Source of the DNA: Marinobacter mangrovi
Lineage (GTDB): Bacteria > Pseudomonadota > Gammaproteobacteria > Pseudomonadales > Oleiphilaceae
Assembly: GCF_016798325.1 (NCBI RefSeq)
Contig: NZ_JAERVO010000002.1
Coordinates: 310,001-374,000 of the forward strand
Direction: 5' to 3'
DNA length: 64,000 bases
Part shown: positions 8,112 to 17,192 of the stretch, one piece after another
Numbering within the stretch: position 1 is the stretch's first letter
Layout: each line of letters starts with the position of its first letter
Made by a program: the position numbers and the translations under genes
The notes under the pieces: model-generated
What the model was told of the DNA's origin: nothing
Databases searched by the model: none
Seen by the model: the letters and a program-made list of their open reading frames with translations, nothing else

Positions 8112-9710
8112 TCAGCCGAGATGAAGCAACATGGTTTGCGGTGACTCCAGGTAGCTCTTCCAGAGGTTGCTGAAGCGGGCCATGGTGCCGCCGTCGATGA
8201 TGCGGTGATCACCGCCCCAACTGGTGGTCATGATCGCCCGTTCCACCACCTGGCCATGGGCGTCGAATCGCGGCAGCTTCTGCGTCCGGCCCAGGGCGAC
8301 AATGGCCACTTCCGGCGCGTTGATGATGGGTGCGGCGTAGGTGCCGCCCAGCGCACCGATGTTGGAGATGGTGATGGTGCCGCCCTTCAGGTCCTCCTGG
8401 CTGACGCGCCCGGATCGGGCCGCTTCGGTCAGGCGCGCGACTTCATCCGCAATCTCCAGCAGGGTCAGCTGTTCGCAGCCTTTGACGTTGGGGACGATCA
8501 GGCCAACCTTGCTGTCCACGGCCATGCCGATGTTGCACTGCGGCTGGTAGTGGATTTCGGTGACGTCCTCGTTGATCTGGCTGTTGAGGATTGGATACTC
8601 CTGAATCGCCAGCGCCATGGCTTTCATGATGAACGGCATCAGCGTCAGGCGGCTGCCGCGGGCCTCGGCCTCCGGCTTGAGTTGTTGACGCAGGGCCAGC
8701 AGATCGGTGACGTCGATGTCCTCGCTGAAGTTGAAGTGGGGAATGGTCGACGCCGACTCCACCATGCGTTTGGCCATGACCGCCTGCATGCCCCGGATCG
8801 GTTCGACGCGCACCTCTTTTGAAGCGGTGCCGGCGCGACGGGCCTGGGGCTTGTCTTTCGTGGCAGCTGCAGTGGTGGTCTCTCGTGCTGTCGGCTGGGG
8901 ATTTTCCAGGTGGTTCAGCACGTCGGCCTTGAGCACGCGGCCGTCCTTGCCGGTTCCCGGAATATCCGCCAGCGTCAGCTCGTGTTCCCGGACCAGGCGC
9001 CGGACGGCCGGACTGGCCGGGATGCGCTGACGTTCGCCGGACTTTGCCTGGGCGGACGTTTTGCTCGCCGGTGCCGGCTCAGTGGCCTGGGGGCGCGACT
9101 CGGCCCGGGGCGTCTCGCCATCGTCTTCCCGGTCGCGGGGTACGAACGCGAACAGCGGGGAATGGACCCGGGCCAGCTCGCCCGCCTGGTAATACAGTTG
9201 GGTGACGCGGCCGGCCTTGGGGGCGGTGATCTCCACCATGGCCTTGTCGGTGGTGACGTCCACCACCGGCTGGTCCTCTTCGATCTCGTCACCCTCGGCG
9301 ACGCGCCATTCCACCACCTCGCACTCGACGATGCCTTCGCCGATGTCCGGCAGGATAAAGTCTTCGGTCTCGCCATCGGCGGACGGTGCGGTTTCGCCCT
9401 GATGGTCGGCTTCGGCGGCCGGTGCGGTCGTCTCCGTCGCCTCGTCCTTCTCCGGTGCCGGGGCGTTGTCGCCGTCCACTTCCACCAGCTCAAACAGCGG
9501 CGCGTGGACCTTGGCGATGTCGCCTTCCTGATGATACAGACGCGTCACGCGCCCCTTGTACGGGGCGGGAATTTCCACCAGCGCCTTGTCGGTCATGACC
9601 TCGGCGACCGGCTGATCCTCTTCGATGATATCGCCTTCGCTGACCAGCCATTTGACCAGCTCGCACTCCACGATACCTTCGCCGATATCGGGCAGTATAA
9701 AATCACTCAT
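8112..9710 (-). CDS. bkdB: Branched-chain 2-oxoacid dehydrogenase E2 (dihydrolipoyl acyltransferase)
   Basis: Core subunit of the branched-chain 2-oxoacid dehydrogenase complex; it moves acyl groups from E1 to CoA through lipoyl arms. The 532 residues hold two lipoyl domains (1-80 with Lys42 in TDKALV; 117-190 with Lys156 in TDKAMV). A peripheral-subunit-binding domain spans about 230-268 (PASPAVRRLVREHEL). The catalytic domain carries active-site His502 in GGDHRIIDGG. Acidic and Ala/Pro-rich linkers separate the domains. Two lipoyl domains are more than the single one common in BkdB. It lies 26 bases after bkdA2. No E3 gene (lpdV) follows here, so E3 must come from elsewhere. Confidence 0.92.
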   Translation of the reverse strand: MSDFILPDIGEGIVECELVKWLVSEGDIIEEDQPVAEVMTDKALVEIPAPYKGRVTRLYHQEGDIAKVHAPLFELVEVDGDNAPAPEKDEATETTAPAAEADHQGETAPSADGETEDFILPDIGEGIVECEVVEWRVAEGDEIEEDQPVVDVTTDKAMVEITAPKAGRVTQLYYQAGELARVHSPLFAFVPRDREDDGETPRAESRPQATEPAPASKTSAQAKSGERQRIPASPAVRRLVREHELTLADIPGTGKDGRVLKADVLNHLENPQPTARETTTAAATKDKPQARRAGTASKEVRVEPIRGMQAVMAKRMVESASTIPHFNFSEDIDVTDLLALRQQLKPEAEARGSRLTLMPFIMKAMALAIQEYPILNSQINEDVTEIHYQPQCNIGMAVDSKVGLIVPNVKGCEQLTLLEIADEVARLTEAARSGRVSQEDLKGGTITISNIGALGGTYAAPIINAPEVAIVALGRTQKLPRFDAHGQVVERAIMTTSWGGDHRIIDGGTMARFSNLWKSYLESPQTMLLHLG

Positions 9711-9736
9711 GGTTGCTCTCCTGTGCTGGCAACGAT

Positions 9737-10714
9737 CTAGAATTCAACGCTTTCCCGGATGGCCTCGTAGACCTTCAGGTGATTGGGCAGGTGCTCTTTT
9801 TCCAGCACCAACGGGAAGGGGGTGTCCATCCCGGTGACCCGTGCGATGGGTGATTCCAGATACAGGAAGCAGCGTTCCTGGATGGTCGCGGCGATTTCGC
9901 CGGCAAAGCCGCCGGTCAGCGGCGCTTCATGAGTGACCACCAGGCGACCGGTCTTCAGGACCGATTGCGCGACGGTTTCCACGTCCCAGGGGAGAATGGT
10001 GCGCAGGTCGATGACTTCGCAGGAGATGCCTTCTTTCTCGGCCTGTTCGACCGCCTGCTCGATCACTTCCATTTGCGCGCCCCAGCCCAGGACCGTGATG
10101 TCGGTGCCTTCCTTGACGATCTCGGCCTCGCTCAGCGGAAGCTCGTATTCCCCTTCCGGAACCTCGCCGACCGACGCCCGGTACAGGCGTTTGGGTTCGA
10201 AGAAGAGGGTCGGGTTGGGATCGTGGATCGACGCCAGCAGCAGGCCCTTGGCCTGGTGCGGGTTACGGGGCACGACAATCTTCAGGCCGGGGGTGTGGGC
10301 AAAGTAGGCTTCCGGCGACTGGGAGTGATACAGGCCGCCGGCGATGCCGCCGCCATAGGGCGCCCGAATCGTCAGACCGCCCACGTTGAACAGGTTGCCG
10401 GAGCGGTAGCGGTACTTGGCCGACTCGTTCACGATCTGGTCGAAAGCCGGGAAGATGTAGTCCGCAAACTGGATTTCGGCCACCGGCGTGGCGCCCTGGG
10501 CCGCCAGGCCGTTGGCGAACCCGATGATGCCCTGTTCCACCAGCGGCGTGTTGAAACAGCGGTCTTTGCCGTACTTCTGTTGCAGGTGGCTGGTGGCCCG
10601 GAAGACACCGCCGAAAACACCGACGTCCTCACCAAAACACAGCACCCGGTCATTGGCCGCCATCGCGATGTCGAGGGCATCGTTGATGGCCTGCAGCATG
10701 TTCATCTTGGCCAT
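9737..10714 (-). CDS. bkdA2: Branched-chain 2-oxoacid dehydrogenase E1 beta subunit
   Basis: Beta subunit (325 residues) of the ThDP-dependent E1 decarboxylase that acts on the 2-oxo acids of valine, leucine and isoleucine. It has the transketolase-like pyrimidine domain ([19 protein letters not shown], and [19 protein letters not shown] near residue 62). The C-terminal transketolase domain includes [12 protein letters not shown] and the conserved [14 protein letters not shown]. One base separates it from bkdA1, so the two are co-translated, as expected for an alpha2-beta2 enzyme. Confidence 0.93.
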   Translation of the reverse strand: MAKMNMLQAINDALDIAMAANDRVLCFGEDVGVFGGVFRATSHLQQKYGKDRCFNTPLVEQGIIGFANGLAAQGATPVAEIQFADYIFPAFDQIVNESAKYRYRSGNLFNVGGLTIRAPYGGGIAGGLYHSQSPEAYFAHTPGLKIVVPRNPHQAKGLLLASIHDPNPTLFFEPKRLYRASVGEVPEGEYELPLSEAEIVKEGTDITVLGWGAQMEVIEQAVEQAEKEGISCEVIDLRTILPWDVETVAQSVLKTGRLVVTHEAPLTGGFAGEIAATIQERCFLYLESPIARVTGMDTPFPLVLEKEHLPNHLKVYEAIRESVEF

Positions 10715-10715
10715 G

Positions 10716-11912
10716 TTATGCCCCTCCTTTTTTGGTCTCTGATACCGCGCCGGCGCTCTTCGGATAGGCGTCCGGATATTTGCGGATATGCGCCTTCAGC
10801 TTCTCGAACTGACGGTTCAGGGACGGAGGGACCTCGTCATACACGTCGGTGACGAGGGATTCGAGCGGGGGTGGCGGGCGTTTCTGGGCGCGCTTCATGG
10901 TTTCCAGGACTTCCTTGCGGAGGCTTTCCTGAAGCTGCTTTTCTTCGTCCTCGCTCCACCACTTGTGCTTCATCAGCCAGCGTTGCATGCGCAGGATCGG
11001 ATCTTTCTCGCGCCAGACGGCTTCCTCATCCTTGCTGCGGTAGCCGGACGGGTCGTCCGAGGAGGAGTGAGCGGCCAGGCGATAGGTCATGGTCTCGACC
11101 AACACCGGCCGATTTTCCTCAACGGCCAGCTTGCGGGCGGCCTTGGTGGCCTCATGGACGGCCAGGATGTCGTTACCGTCGACCCGGATCACGTCCATTT
11201 TGTAGCCGTAGGCACGCGGGGCCACCCCGTCAGCGGCGAACTGCTCGGTAGCCGGGGTAGAGATGGCGTAACCGTTGTTCCGGCACAGGAAAATCACCGG
11301 CACCCGATGGACGGCGGCCATGTTCAGCGCGGCGTGGAAGTCGCCTTCGGAGGCGGCGCCCTCGCCGAAATAGGTGATGGTGCAATGGCCGTCGCCGGCC
11401 AGCTTCTGCCCGTAGGCATAGCCGGTGGCCTGGGGAATCTGGGTGGCCAGCGGGGAGGAGATGGTCATGTAGTTCAGCTTGCTCGACCCGTAGTGAACCG
11501 GCATCTGACGGCCCTTGCCGTAGTCCAGTTCATTGCCGAACAGCTGGTTCATGAACTCATCGATGGTAAAGCCACGATAGGCCAGGGCGCCCTGTTCCCG
11601 GTACTGCGCCATGATCATGTCGGCGTCGTCCAGGGCGGCAGCACTGCCGATCACGGCCGCTTCCTCACCCGTACACTGCATGTAAAAGCTCAGGCGGCCC
11701 TGGCGCTGGGCGGCGAGCATGCGCTCGTCCAGTACGCGGGTCATCACCATCGCCTTGTAGATGCGAAGGGCTTTCTCCTTGTCGAGGTCCGGCTTCTTGC
11801 CGCCCTTGTAGAGCGTGCCGTCCTGTTTCAGGAGCTTGAAGGTGGGAATCCGGAATTCCGCACCGTCGGTAAACACCGGAGAGTAAACAACCTTGGATTT
11901 TGTTGTTGTCAT
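10716..11912 (-). CDS. bkdA1: Branched-chain 2-oxoacid dehydrogenase E1 alpha subunit
   Basis: Alpha subunit (398 residues from the chosen start) that binds ThDP and decarboxylates branched-chain 2-oxo acids. Segments closely follow the branched-chain family, including its mitochondrial members: [59 protein letters not shown], the ThDP motif [16 protein letters not shown], and the phosphorylation-loop-like [18 protein letters not shown] chose ATG 11912 (MTTTKSK) because AGGAAGAGG precedes it; a longer frame upstream to 11987 looks untranslated. First gene of the bkd run. Confidence 0.93.
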   Translation of the reverse strand: MTTTKSKVVYSPVFTDGAEFRIPTFKLLKQDGTLYKGGKKPDLDKEKALRIYKAMVMTRVLDERMLAAQRQGRLSFYMQCTGEEAAVIGSAAALDDADMIMAQYREQGALAYRGFTIDEFMNQLFGNELDYGKGRQMPVHYGSSKLNYMTISSPLATQIPQATGYAYGQKLAGDGHCTITYFGEGAASEGDFHAALNMAAVHRVPVIFLCRNNGYAISTPATEQFAADGVAPRAYGYKMDVIRVDGNDILAVHEATKAARKLAVEENRPVLVETMTYRLAAHSSSDDPSGYRSKDEEAVWREKDPILRMQRWLMKHKWWSEDEEKQLQESLRKEVLETMKRAQKRPPPPLESLVTDVYDEVPPSLNRQFEKLKAHIRKYPDAYPKSAGAVSETKKGGA

Positions 11913-12098
11913 AGTCCTCTTCCTGGGGTAATGGCTTGAGGAACAAAATGCCCCTTGTGAGGGCATCGTTGTCAGTCGAGCGTTCACTGAATGATCAGCG
12001 CGTCCGGGCCATACAACACCCTCACACCCTGACCATCAGGATAGCTCTTTTACGTCCACTCATCGGGTTTGGGTAAAACCGTCAGGTCGAGCGCAGAG

Positions 12099-12114
12099 TT
12101 GACCTTAACGTAAA
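12099..12114. promoter_or_regulatory. Near-palindrome upstream of bkd operon (possible LiuR-like site)
   Basis: TTGACCTTAACGTAAA matches its own reverse complement at 12 of 16 positions. It lies about 190 bases before bkdA1, in the only gap that can hold the bkd promoter. From memory, MerR-type LiuR operators of branched-chain catabolism have a similar GAC/GT...ACGT layout. No MerR-family gene is present in the window, so the regulator is unproven. Confidence 0.35.
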
Positions 12115-12186
12115 CTGCGAGATTTGCACAGACTTTGATCGTGACAAAATTCAGGGTGCTTCTGATGGGCGCTCCAGGGGGGCGGA

Positions 12187-13362
12187 CTAACCTTCCTGCC
12201 GGTAAGGCAGCGCTTCCAGCGCCGCATCCCGATACCGTTCGATGTCCTCAGCTTCCTCGGCACAAAAATCCGCAATCGCGTCGGCAAAGCCGGGGTGGGC
12301 GACCCAGTGCCAGGAATGGGTCAGCTGCGGTTCGAAGCCGCGAACCAGTTTGTGCTCGCCCTGGGCGCCGGCATCGAAACAGCGCAGGCCGCGATCGATG
12401 GCCAGTTCGATACCCTGGTAGTAGCAGGTCTCGAAGTGCAGGTGCTGGTATTCCTCCAGGCAGCCCCAGTAACGACCATAGAGTGTGTCTTCTCCGATCA
12501 GGAACAGGGCGCCGGCAATCATTTCGCCGTCTTTCACCGCCATGATCACGTGCATCTGCCCGGGCTGCTGTTCGCGCAGCATCCGGAAGAAATCGCGGTT
12601 GAGGTAGGGCCGCTGCCCACGCTTGAGGTACGTGGCCTGATAAAACACAAAGAAGGCATCCAGCACATGATCGGGCAGGTCGCTGCCGGGGAACTGTGCG
12701 AACTCAATGCCTTGTTCCGACACCTGCCGGCGTTCCTTGCGGATGGACTTGCGCTTGCGGGACGTCAGCTGGCCGAGGAAATCGTCGAAGTCGGCGTAGT
12801 CGCGATTGAACCAGTGGAACTGGCAGCCCTGGCGATGAAGGCGGTCCGGCGCATCCAGCAGGGCCTGGTCACTGGCATTGGGAAACAGCAGGTGCCAGGA
12901 ATGGCAGCCCAGTTCAGCAGCGGCCTGATCCAGCAGTTTGTGCAGAGCATCGGGTGTCAGACTCTCGCGCAGTTCGGCATCGAACAACAGACGGCGACCC
13001 TGGGATGGGGTGAACGGCACCGCCATCAGAAGCTTCGGATAGTAATCCAGGCCGTAGCGGGCATAGGCATCGGCCCAGCCCCAGTCAAACACGTACTCGC
13101 CCATGGAATGGGATTTCCGGAAGGCCGGAATGATGCCGGCCAGCCGGTCGCCCTGGAAGAACATCAGGTGGGCCGGTGCCCAACCGGTGTCAGCCGTCGT
13201 GCAGCCGCTGTGTTCCAGGGCGGCAAAGAACGCATGGCGCAGGAAGGGGTTGCCTGTGCCGCTCAGTCGGTCCCAGTCTTCTGCCTGGATGTCATCGATG
13301 GAACCGGCTGACTCCAGGCGAAAGACAGGAACGTCACTGACAGAGGTTGAAGAGTCGGTCAT
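12187..13362 (-). CDS. GNAT-like acyltransferase family protein (COG3146/DUF482)
   Basis: Soluble 391-residue protein of the COG3146 family, related to GNAT and FemAB-like acyltransferases. Family features are NPFLRHAFFAALEHSGC near residue 38, the FDWGWADAYARYGLDYYPKL segment near 110, and a C-terminal half with LGRYWGCLEEYQHLHFETCYYQ-like residues and GLRCFDAGAQGEHKLVRGF. Members are often annotated as involved in peptidoglycan or as N-acetyltransferases, but no reaction is established. It lies alone, same strand as the bkd genes, 274 bases ahead of them. Function unassigned beyond the family. Confidence 0.8.
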   Translation of the reverse strand: MTDSSTSVSDVPVFRLESAGSIDDIQAEDWDRLSGTGNPFLRHAFFAALEHSGCTTADTGWAPAHLMFFQGDRLAGIIPAFRKSHSMGEYVFDWGWADAYARYGLDYYPKLLMAVPFTPSQGRRLLFDAELRESLTPDALHKLLDQAAAELGCHSWHLLFPNASDQALLDAPDRLHRQGCQFHWFNRDYADFDDFLGQLTSRKRKSIRKERRQVSEQGIEFAQFPGSDLPDHVLDAFFVFYQATYLKRGQRPYLNRDFFRMLREQQPGQMHVIMAVKDGEMIAGALFLIGEDTLYGRYWGCLEEYQHLHFETCYYQGIELAIDRGLRCFDAGAQGEHKLVRGFEPQLTHSWHWVAHPGFADAIADFCAEEAEDIERYRDAALEALPYRQEG

Positions 13363-13428
13363 GCGTGGTCAGGGAGCTCATTTTAGTGAGAAACGCTCCC
13401 CAACCATACGCTATTTCCTGACGTCCGA

Positions 13429-13986
13429 TCACGCTCCGTCGCGATCATCTGGACCGTGGGGGCCTTTCGGACCCGGGCCGTGATGCTCCGGGCCGCCGAA
13501 GAGCTCGCGTTCTTCCTGCATGTTGGCCCAGGCCTGGCGTTGTTCATCGTTCAGGACTTTGTAAATGGCCTGATATTGCTCGGCGCGGGCTTCGACACGC
13601 TGACGGGCAGCGTCAGCGGCCTGTTTGGCGGCGGCTTCCACGCGATCCTTGTACTCATCGCTGGTGGGATCACCGCTGTTCAGTATCGGGCGATCCTGGT
13701 CACGCATGGCTTCGAACTGCGCCTTGCGCTCCTCCCTGGACTTCTTGAAGATGTCGAGGACCTGGCCGCGCTGTGCCTCGGTGAGCTTCAGGCGCTCGGC
13801 CATCTCGTCGAAGCGGTGCTTCATCATCTCACCGCGGTCGCCGCGATGGTCCCGGTCGCCATGGTGCTGTGGAGGCATGTCGCCGGGGCCGCAGTCCCGG
13901 TGTTCACCGGACCAGGCCAGCGGACTGGCGACGAGGGCGGCGGCGAGGGCGGCCGGAACGAGCAAACGATGTTTTATGGCTCTCAT
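13429..13986 (-). CDS. Spy/CpxP-family periplasmic chaperone
   Basis: Exported 185-residue protein with a signal peptide (residues 1-26, AALVASPLAWSG) and a His/Asp/Gly-rich stretch near the mature N terminus. It carries the two LTxxQ-type motifs of the family (LKLTEAQRGQVLDIF and LNDEQRQAWANM). Spy and CpxP are helical, cradle-shaped periplasmic proteins that hold unfolded proteins; CpxP also inhibits the CpxA sensor. The start at 13986 has AAGGAG 7 bases upstream. It is divergent from a CpxR/CpxA-like pair, with a CpxR box between them, which supports a CpxP-like role. The His/Asp-rich region (HRDCGPGDMPPQHHGDRDHR) could bind metal. Confidence 0.85.
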   Translation of the reverse strand: MRAIKHRLLVPAALAAALVASPLAWSGEHRDCGPGDMPPQHHGDRDHRGDRGEMMKHRFDEMAERLKLTEAQRGQVLDIFKKSREERKAQFEAMRDQDRPILNSGDPTSDEYKDRVEAAAKQAADAARQRVEARAEQYQAIYKVLNDEQRQAWANMQEERELFGGPEHHGPGPKGPHGPDDRDGA

Positions 13987-14080
13987 GGATGTGCTCCTTG
14001 ATTGCTGGGTGGGCAAGCGGGTGCTGCCCGGTGACCTATTCCATGCTACGCCGCACTGTGTCAGTTTCTGTCAGGCCCGT

Positions 14081-14096
14081 GTAAAGGTTGGGTAAA
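14081..14096. promoter_or_regulatory. CpxR-type box between spy/cpxP-like and cpxR-like genes
   Basis: GTAAA-N6-GTAAA (14081-14085 and 14092-14096) matches the known CpxR tandem repeat GTAAA-N(about 5)-GTAAA. It sits 95 bases before the chaperone start and 100 bases before the response-regulator start. It could activate both genes and give autoregulation. Confidence 0.65.
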
Positions 14097-14196
14097 GCTG
14101 CCGGGGCGCTCTGCCTGCGTGCTAGACTGCGTGGCGAGTATGGTCCGGGACGACCGGCCACGCTGGATTTCCGCTTCCTGAGGAGATGGTTGGGCG

Positions 14197-14883
14197 ATGC
14201 AGAACCGGATTCTGCTGGTTGAAGACGACGAAGAGTTGCGCACCCTGCTGTCGCGCTACCTGAGTGGACAGGGCTTTACCGTTCGCGAAGCGGCCAACGG
14301 CAACGACGGCCTGGCACTGGCCCAGGAGGAGATGGCCGATCTGGTGGTTCTCGATATTATGCTGCCGGACATCAATGGTCTCGACGTGCTGCGCAAACTG
14401 CGGGCCCGCACCCGACTGCCGGTGATCCTCCTCACCGCCCGCGGCGAAGAAACCGATCGCATCGTGGGTTTCGAGGTCGGCGCCGACGATTACATCCCCA
14501 AACCTTGCAACCCCCGGGAGCTGGTGGCCCGTATCCAGGCGACACTGCGCCGCGTGGCCTGGGATCAAGAGGGCCAGCTGGACCAGAGACGCCGTATTGG
14601 CGATCTGCGCATCGAACCGGACCAGCGCCGGGTGTACCAGAACGACAAGCCGGTGGAACTCACCGCCACCGAATACGAGATCCTCCAGGTCCTACTCAGC
14701 CGCGCCGGCTCGGTGGTGCGCAAGACCGACCTGATGCAGTGGGCGCTGGGCCGTCGCCTGACGCCCCACGACCGCACCCTCGACATGCACGTCAGTAACC
14801 TGCGCCGCAAACTCGATCCCGAGGGCGAAACCCGCATCGAGACCATTCGCGGGCTCGGTTACAGCTATCGGAGCCCGCAATGA
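14197..14883 (+). CDS. cpxR: OmpR-family response regulator, CpxR-like
   Basis: Cytosolic DNA-binding response regulator of 228 residues. The receiver domain (1-115) has the acidic pocket EDDEE, the phospho-acceptor Asp53 (LVVLDIMLPD) and Lys103-like KPCNPRELVAR. The C-terminal winged helix (about 130-228) includes LTATEYEILQVLLSRAG and DMHVSNLRRKLDP. Its last codons overlap the kinase gene (ATGA). The adjoining CpxP-like gene and CpxR box favour an envelope-stress role. The symbol is by context; another OmpR-type system such as RstA remains possible. Confidence 0.85.
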   Translation: MQNRILLVEDDEELRTLLSRYLSGQGFTVREAANGNDGLALAQEEMADLVVLDIMLPDINGLDVLRKLRARTRLPVILLTARGEETDRIVGFEVGADDYIPKPCNPRELVARIQATLRRVAWDQEGQLDQRRRIGDLRIEPDQRRVYQNDKPVELTATEYEILQVLLSRAGSVVRKTDLMQWALGRRLTPHDRTLDMHVSNLRRKLDPEGETRIETIRGLGYSYRSPQ

Positions 14884-16226
14884 AGTGGCGTTTCTACTGG
14901 CCGCTGTCCTGGCGGATCTTTTTCCTGGTGTGGTTCGCCATGGCCATGGCGGTGGTGTTGAGCAATGTGGCGATTCAGGAGCTGGCTCGCCAGGAACGCC
15001 TGCAGTTGGAGCAGCGTGCGGACCTAGTGAAGTTGGCCGAGCGAGCCGTCATGATCCGGGAGTCGGGCCATCCCCGCGAAGCTTTCCGACTGTTGCGCGA
15101 ACAGGGCGAACGTCATCATCTGAGGTTATTGCTGGTGGAAGGCGATAACCTGCGCCGGGAGCCGGATCGGGTCCGAGACCGAGACCGGGAAATGCCACCG
15201 CCGCACCGACACGGTGATTTCCTCGACCGTCAGCCTTTCCAGCCCGCCGTGATTGAGGCGCCCGATGGCTATCGCCTGATCGTCTGGCCCCAGGCCGGCG
15301 GCGATGGCTGGCTGGATCCACGCCTGTTCCGCTCGTTCGAGTTGGCTCTGACGTTCCTGCTGATTACCCTGGCCTGCTGGTGGATTGCCCGCCGGATCAG
15401 TCGACCGCTGCGGGATGTGGAGGAGACGGCGCGGTCGATTGCCGCCGGTGACGGCTCGCTTAGGGTCGGGGATAAAATCGCGAATCGCCGGGACGAGATC
15501 GGCGCGCTGGCCCGGGCCTTTAACGCCATGACGGACCGGCTCTGCACGCTGCTCGATCGTCAGCAGCAACTCCTGCGGGATATCTCCCACGACTTGCGCA
15601 CGCCTCTGGCACGTCAGAGGGTGGCCATCGAGCTGGCGCGGGACAACAGCGTAGGCGACCCGGAGATCCTCGACTCCATTCAGCGCCAGAATGAGCGCCT
15701 GGAAGCGATGACCGCCCAGATCCTGACGCTGCATCGGGTAGGGCAGCAGGGGCAGTCCATGGCCCAGGAGCCGGTCAACATGACCCGGGTGCTCAACGAG
15801 GTGTTGCAGGGCGCCACGGATTACGCCGAACAGCAGCGTGTCGACTGTCACCTGGAAATTGCCGACGAGGCCCGCAATGCCACCGTGTTGGGGGATGAGG
15901 CCCTGATTCACCGGGCGCTGGATAACGTGCTGCAGAATGCGCTGGATCACACGCCACCGGATCGCGCCGTGAACATTCACCTGATGCTGACGGATCGCTG
16001 GCTGACCTGCGAGATCGCCGACCAGGGCCCCGGCGTTTCGGAAAAGGACCTGCCCAATCTCTTCGAACCCTTCTTCCGCTCCGACCAGGCCCGCGGCGGT
16101 CAGGGCTGGGGTCTGGGGCTGGCGATCAGCCACGACATCATGCAGGCCCACGATGGCCGGATTTCAGCCAGCAATGGCCTGTCAGGTGGTTTGGTCGTCC
16201 GGCTCGACTGGCCGGTCTTCACCTGA
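14880..16226 (+). CDS. cpxA: Sensor histidine kinase, CpxA-like
   Basis: Inner-membrane sensor kinase of 448 residues. TM1 is at about 11-30 and TM2 at about 153-170, with a periplasmic loop of roughly 120 residues rich in Arg, Asp and His between them (DRVRDRDREMPPPHRHGD). HAMP spans about 171-223. The dimerisation/phospho-acceptor helix has His237 (LLRDISHDLRTPLARQ). The ATPase domain has N, G1 and G2 boxes (ALDNVLQNALDHT, DQGPGVSEKDLP, GWGLGLAIS). It overlaps the regulator gene by 4 bases. The charged loop could sense metal or a CpxP-like partner, which is inference. Confidence 0.88.
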   Translation: MKWRFYWPLSWRIFFLVWFAMAMAVVLSNVAIQELARQERLQLEQRADLVKLAERAVMIRESGHPREAFRLLREQGERHHLRLLLVEGDNLRREPDRVRDRDREMPPPHRHGDFLDRQPFQPAVIEAPDGYRLIVWPQAGGDGWLDPRLFRSFELALTFLLITLACWWIARRISRPLRDVEETARSIAAGDGSLRVGDKIANRRDEIGALARAFNAMTDRLCTLLDRQQQLLRDISHDLRTPLARQRVAIELARDNSVGDPEILDSIQRQNERLEAMTAQILTLHRVGQQGQSMAQEPVNMTRVLNEVLQGATDYAEQQRVDCHLEIADEARNATVLGDEALIHRALDNVLQNALDHTPPDRAVNIHLMLTDRWLTCEIADQGPGVSEKDLPNLFEPFFRSDQARGGQGWGLGLAISHDIMQAHDGRISASNGLSGGLVVRLDWPVFT

Positions 16227-16394
16227 GTCGTCGGCCGAGGGACGCAGGCGCTCAACGCCTTCGAAAGCGATCCCCTCGGCCAGCTCCTCCTCATCGAAAC
16301 GAATGCCGCAACCGGCCTTGACGGTCCGCGCCGCCGGCGCCGTGCCGGGCGCGGTACTGTCAAGATCGTCACTTTTTTCATCGTTTTGGCGCAT
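16182..16394 (-). CDS. Hypothetical small acidic protein
   Basis: A 70-residue frame that overlaps the end of cpxA on the opposite strand. The product is hydrophilic and acidic (for example DEEELAEG and EDRPVEPDD) with no signal or membrane segment, and I recognise no family. The ATG at 16394 has a GGGGA about 7 bases upstream. It fills the otherwise empty 16227-16479 gap. It may be a chance frame in GC-rich DNA. Confidence 0.35.
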   Translation of the reverse strand: MRQNDEKSDDLDSTAPGTAPAARTVKAGCGIRFDEEELAEGIAFEGVERLRPSADDSGEDRPVEPDDQTT

Positions 16395-16479
16395 GTCGAT
16401 TCCCCGGTCACACTGTTACTATCCGGTGATACGGTCTGTTCCGGTTGAACGGACCTGCTGAACAAACACAACAGGTCGC

Positions 16480-17100
16480 ATGTCCAAAGATTATCCCATT
16501 CCCGCCGAATCGATCGAGCGGGAAATCGACATCAAGAAAAGCCGCTTCATCGCCCGGGTGGCGCCGGTCAACAGCCGGGAAGAGGCCATGGCGTTCCTGG
16601 AACGGGCTCGGGCGGATTTTCCCGATGCCCGCCACCATTGCTGGGCCTACCAGATCGGTCGACCCGGTGCCGCGACGCAGGCGGCCATGAACGACGACGG
16701 CGAACCTTCGGGCACGGCCGGCAAGCCCATCCTGAATGTGATCCAACACAAGGATATGGGCGATATCATGGTGGTGGTGATCCGCTATTTCGGCGGCATC
16801 AAACTGGGAGCCGGCGGTCTGGTCCGGGCCTATGCCGGCGCGACCGAGGCGGTACTGTCGGAGGTGACGCGGCGCACCCAGGTTCCGGTGCGCCGGCTGG
16901 CGATCACACTGGGTTTTGCATTGGAACAGCCGGTCCGACACTGGTGCGAGCAGCATGAGGCGCACGTCGAGGACGTAGGCTATGGTGAAGGTGTATCCAT
17001 GCAGGTTGCGGTCCCGGAGGCTTCTGTTCAGGCGTTTGTCGCCTTCTGTCGGGCCGAGGGGGTGACGCTGCCGGTGACCGAAGAAGATGACTCCGAATAG
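16480..17100 (+). CDS. yigZ: YigZ/IMPACT family protein
   Basis: Cytosolic 206-residue protein of the conserved UPF0029/IMPACT family. The N-terminal domain has KKSRFIARVAPVNSREEA, HHCWAYQIG, DDGEPSGTAGKPI and VVVIRYFGGIKLGAGGLVRA, all hallmarks. A C-terminal ferredoxin-like DUF1949 domain follows (from about 140). Eukaryotic IMPACT regulates the Gcn1/Gcn2 stress pathway; in bacteria the role is unclear. It appears to be a single gene, 92 bases before the DUF4136 lipoprotein. Confidence 0.9.
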   Translation: MSKDYPIPAESIEREIDIKKSRFIARVAPVNSREEAMAFLERARADFPDARHHCWAYQIGRPGAATQAAMNDDGEPSGTAGKPILNVIQHKDMGDIMVVVIRYFGGIKLGAGGLVRAYAGATEAVLSEVTRRTQVPVRRLAITLGFALEQPVRHWCEQHEAHVEDVGYGEGVSMQVAVPEASVQAFVAFCRAEGVTLPVTEEDDSE

Positions 17101-17192
17101 CGAAGAGTCACGTATGCGCTTGGTCACGTATGCGCTTGAGAGTGACGTGCTGAGAGGGACTGCGTTTCCAGACTGATACGACGGAGGAAACT

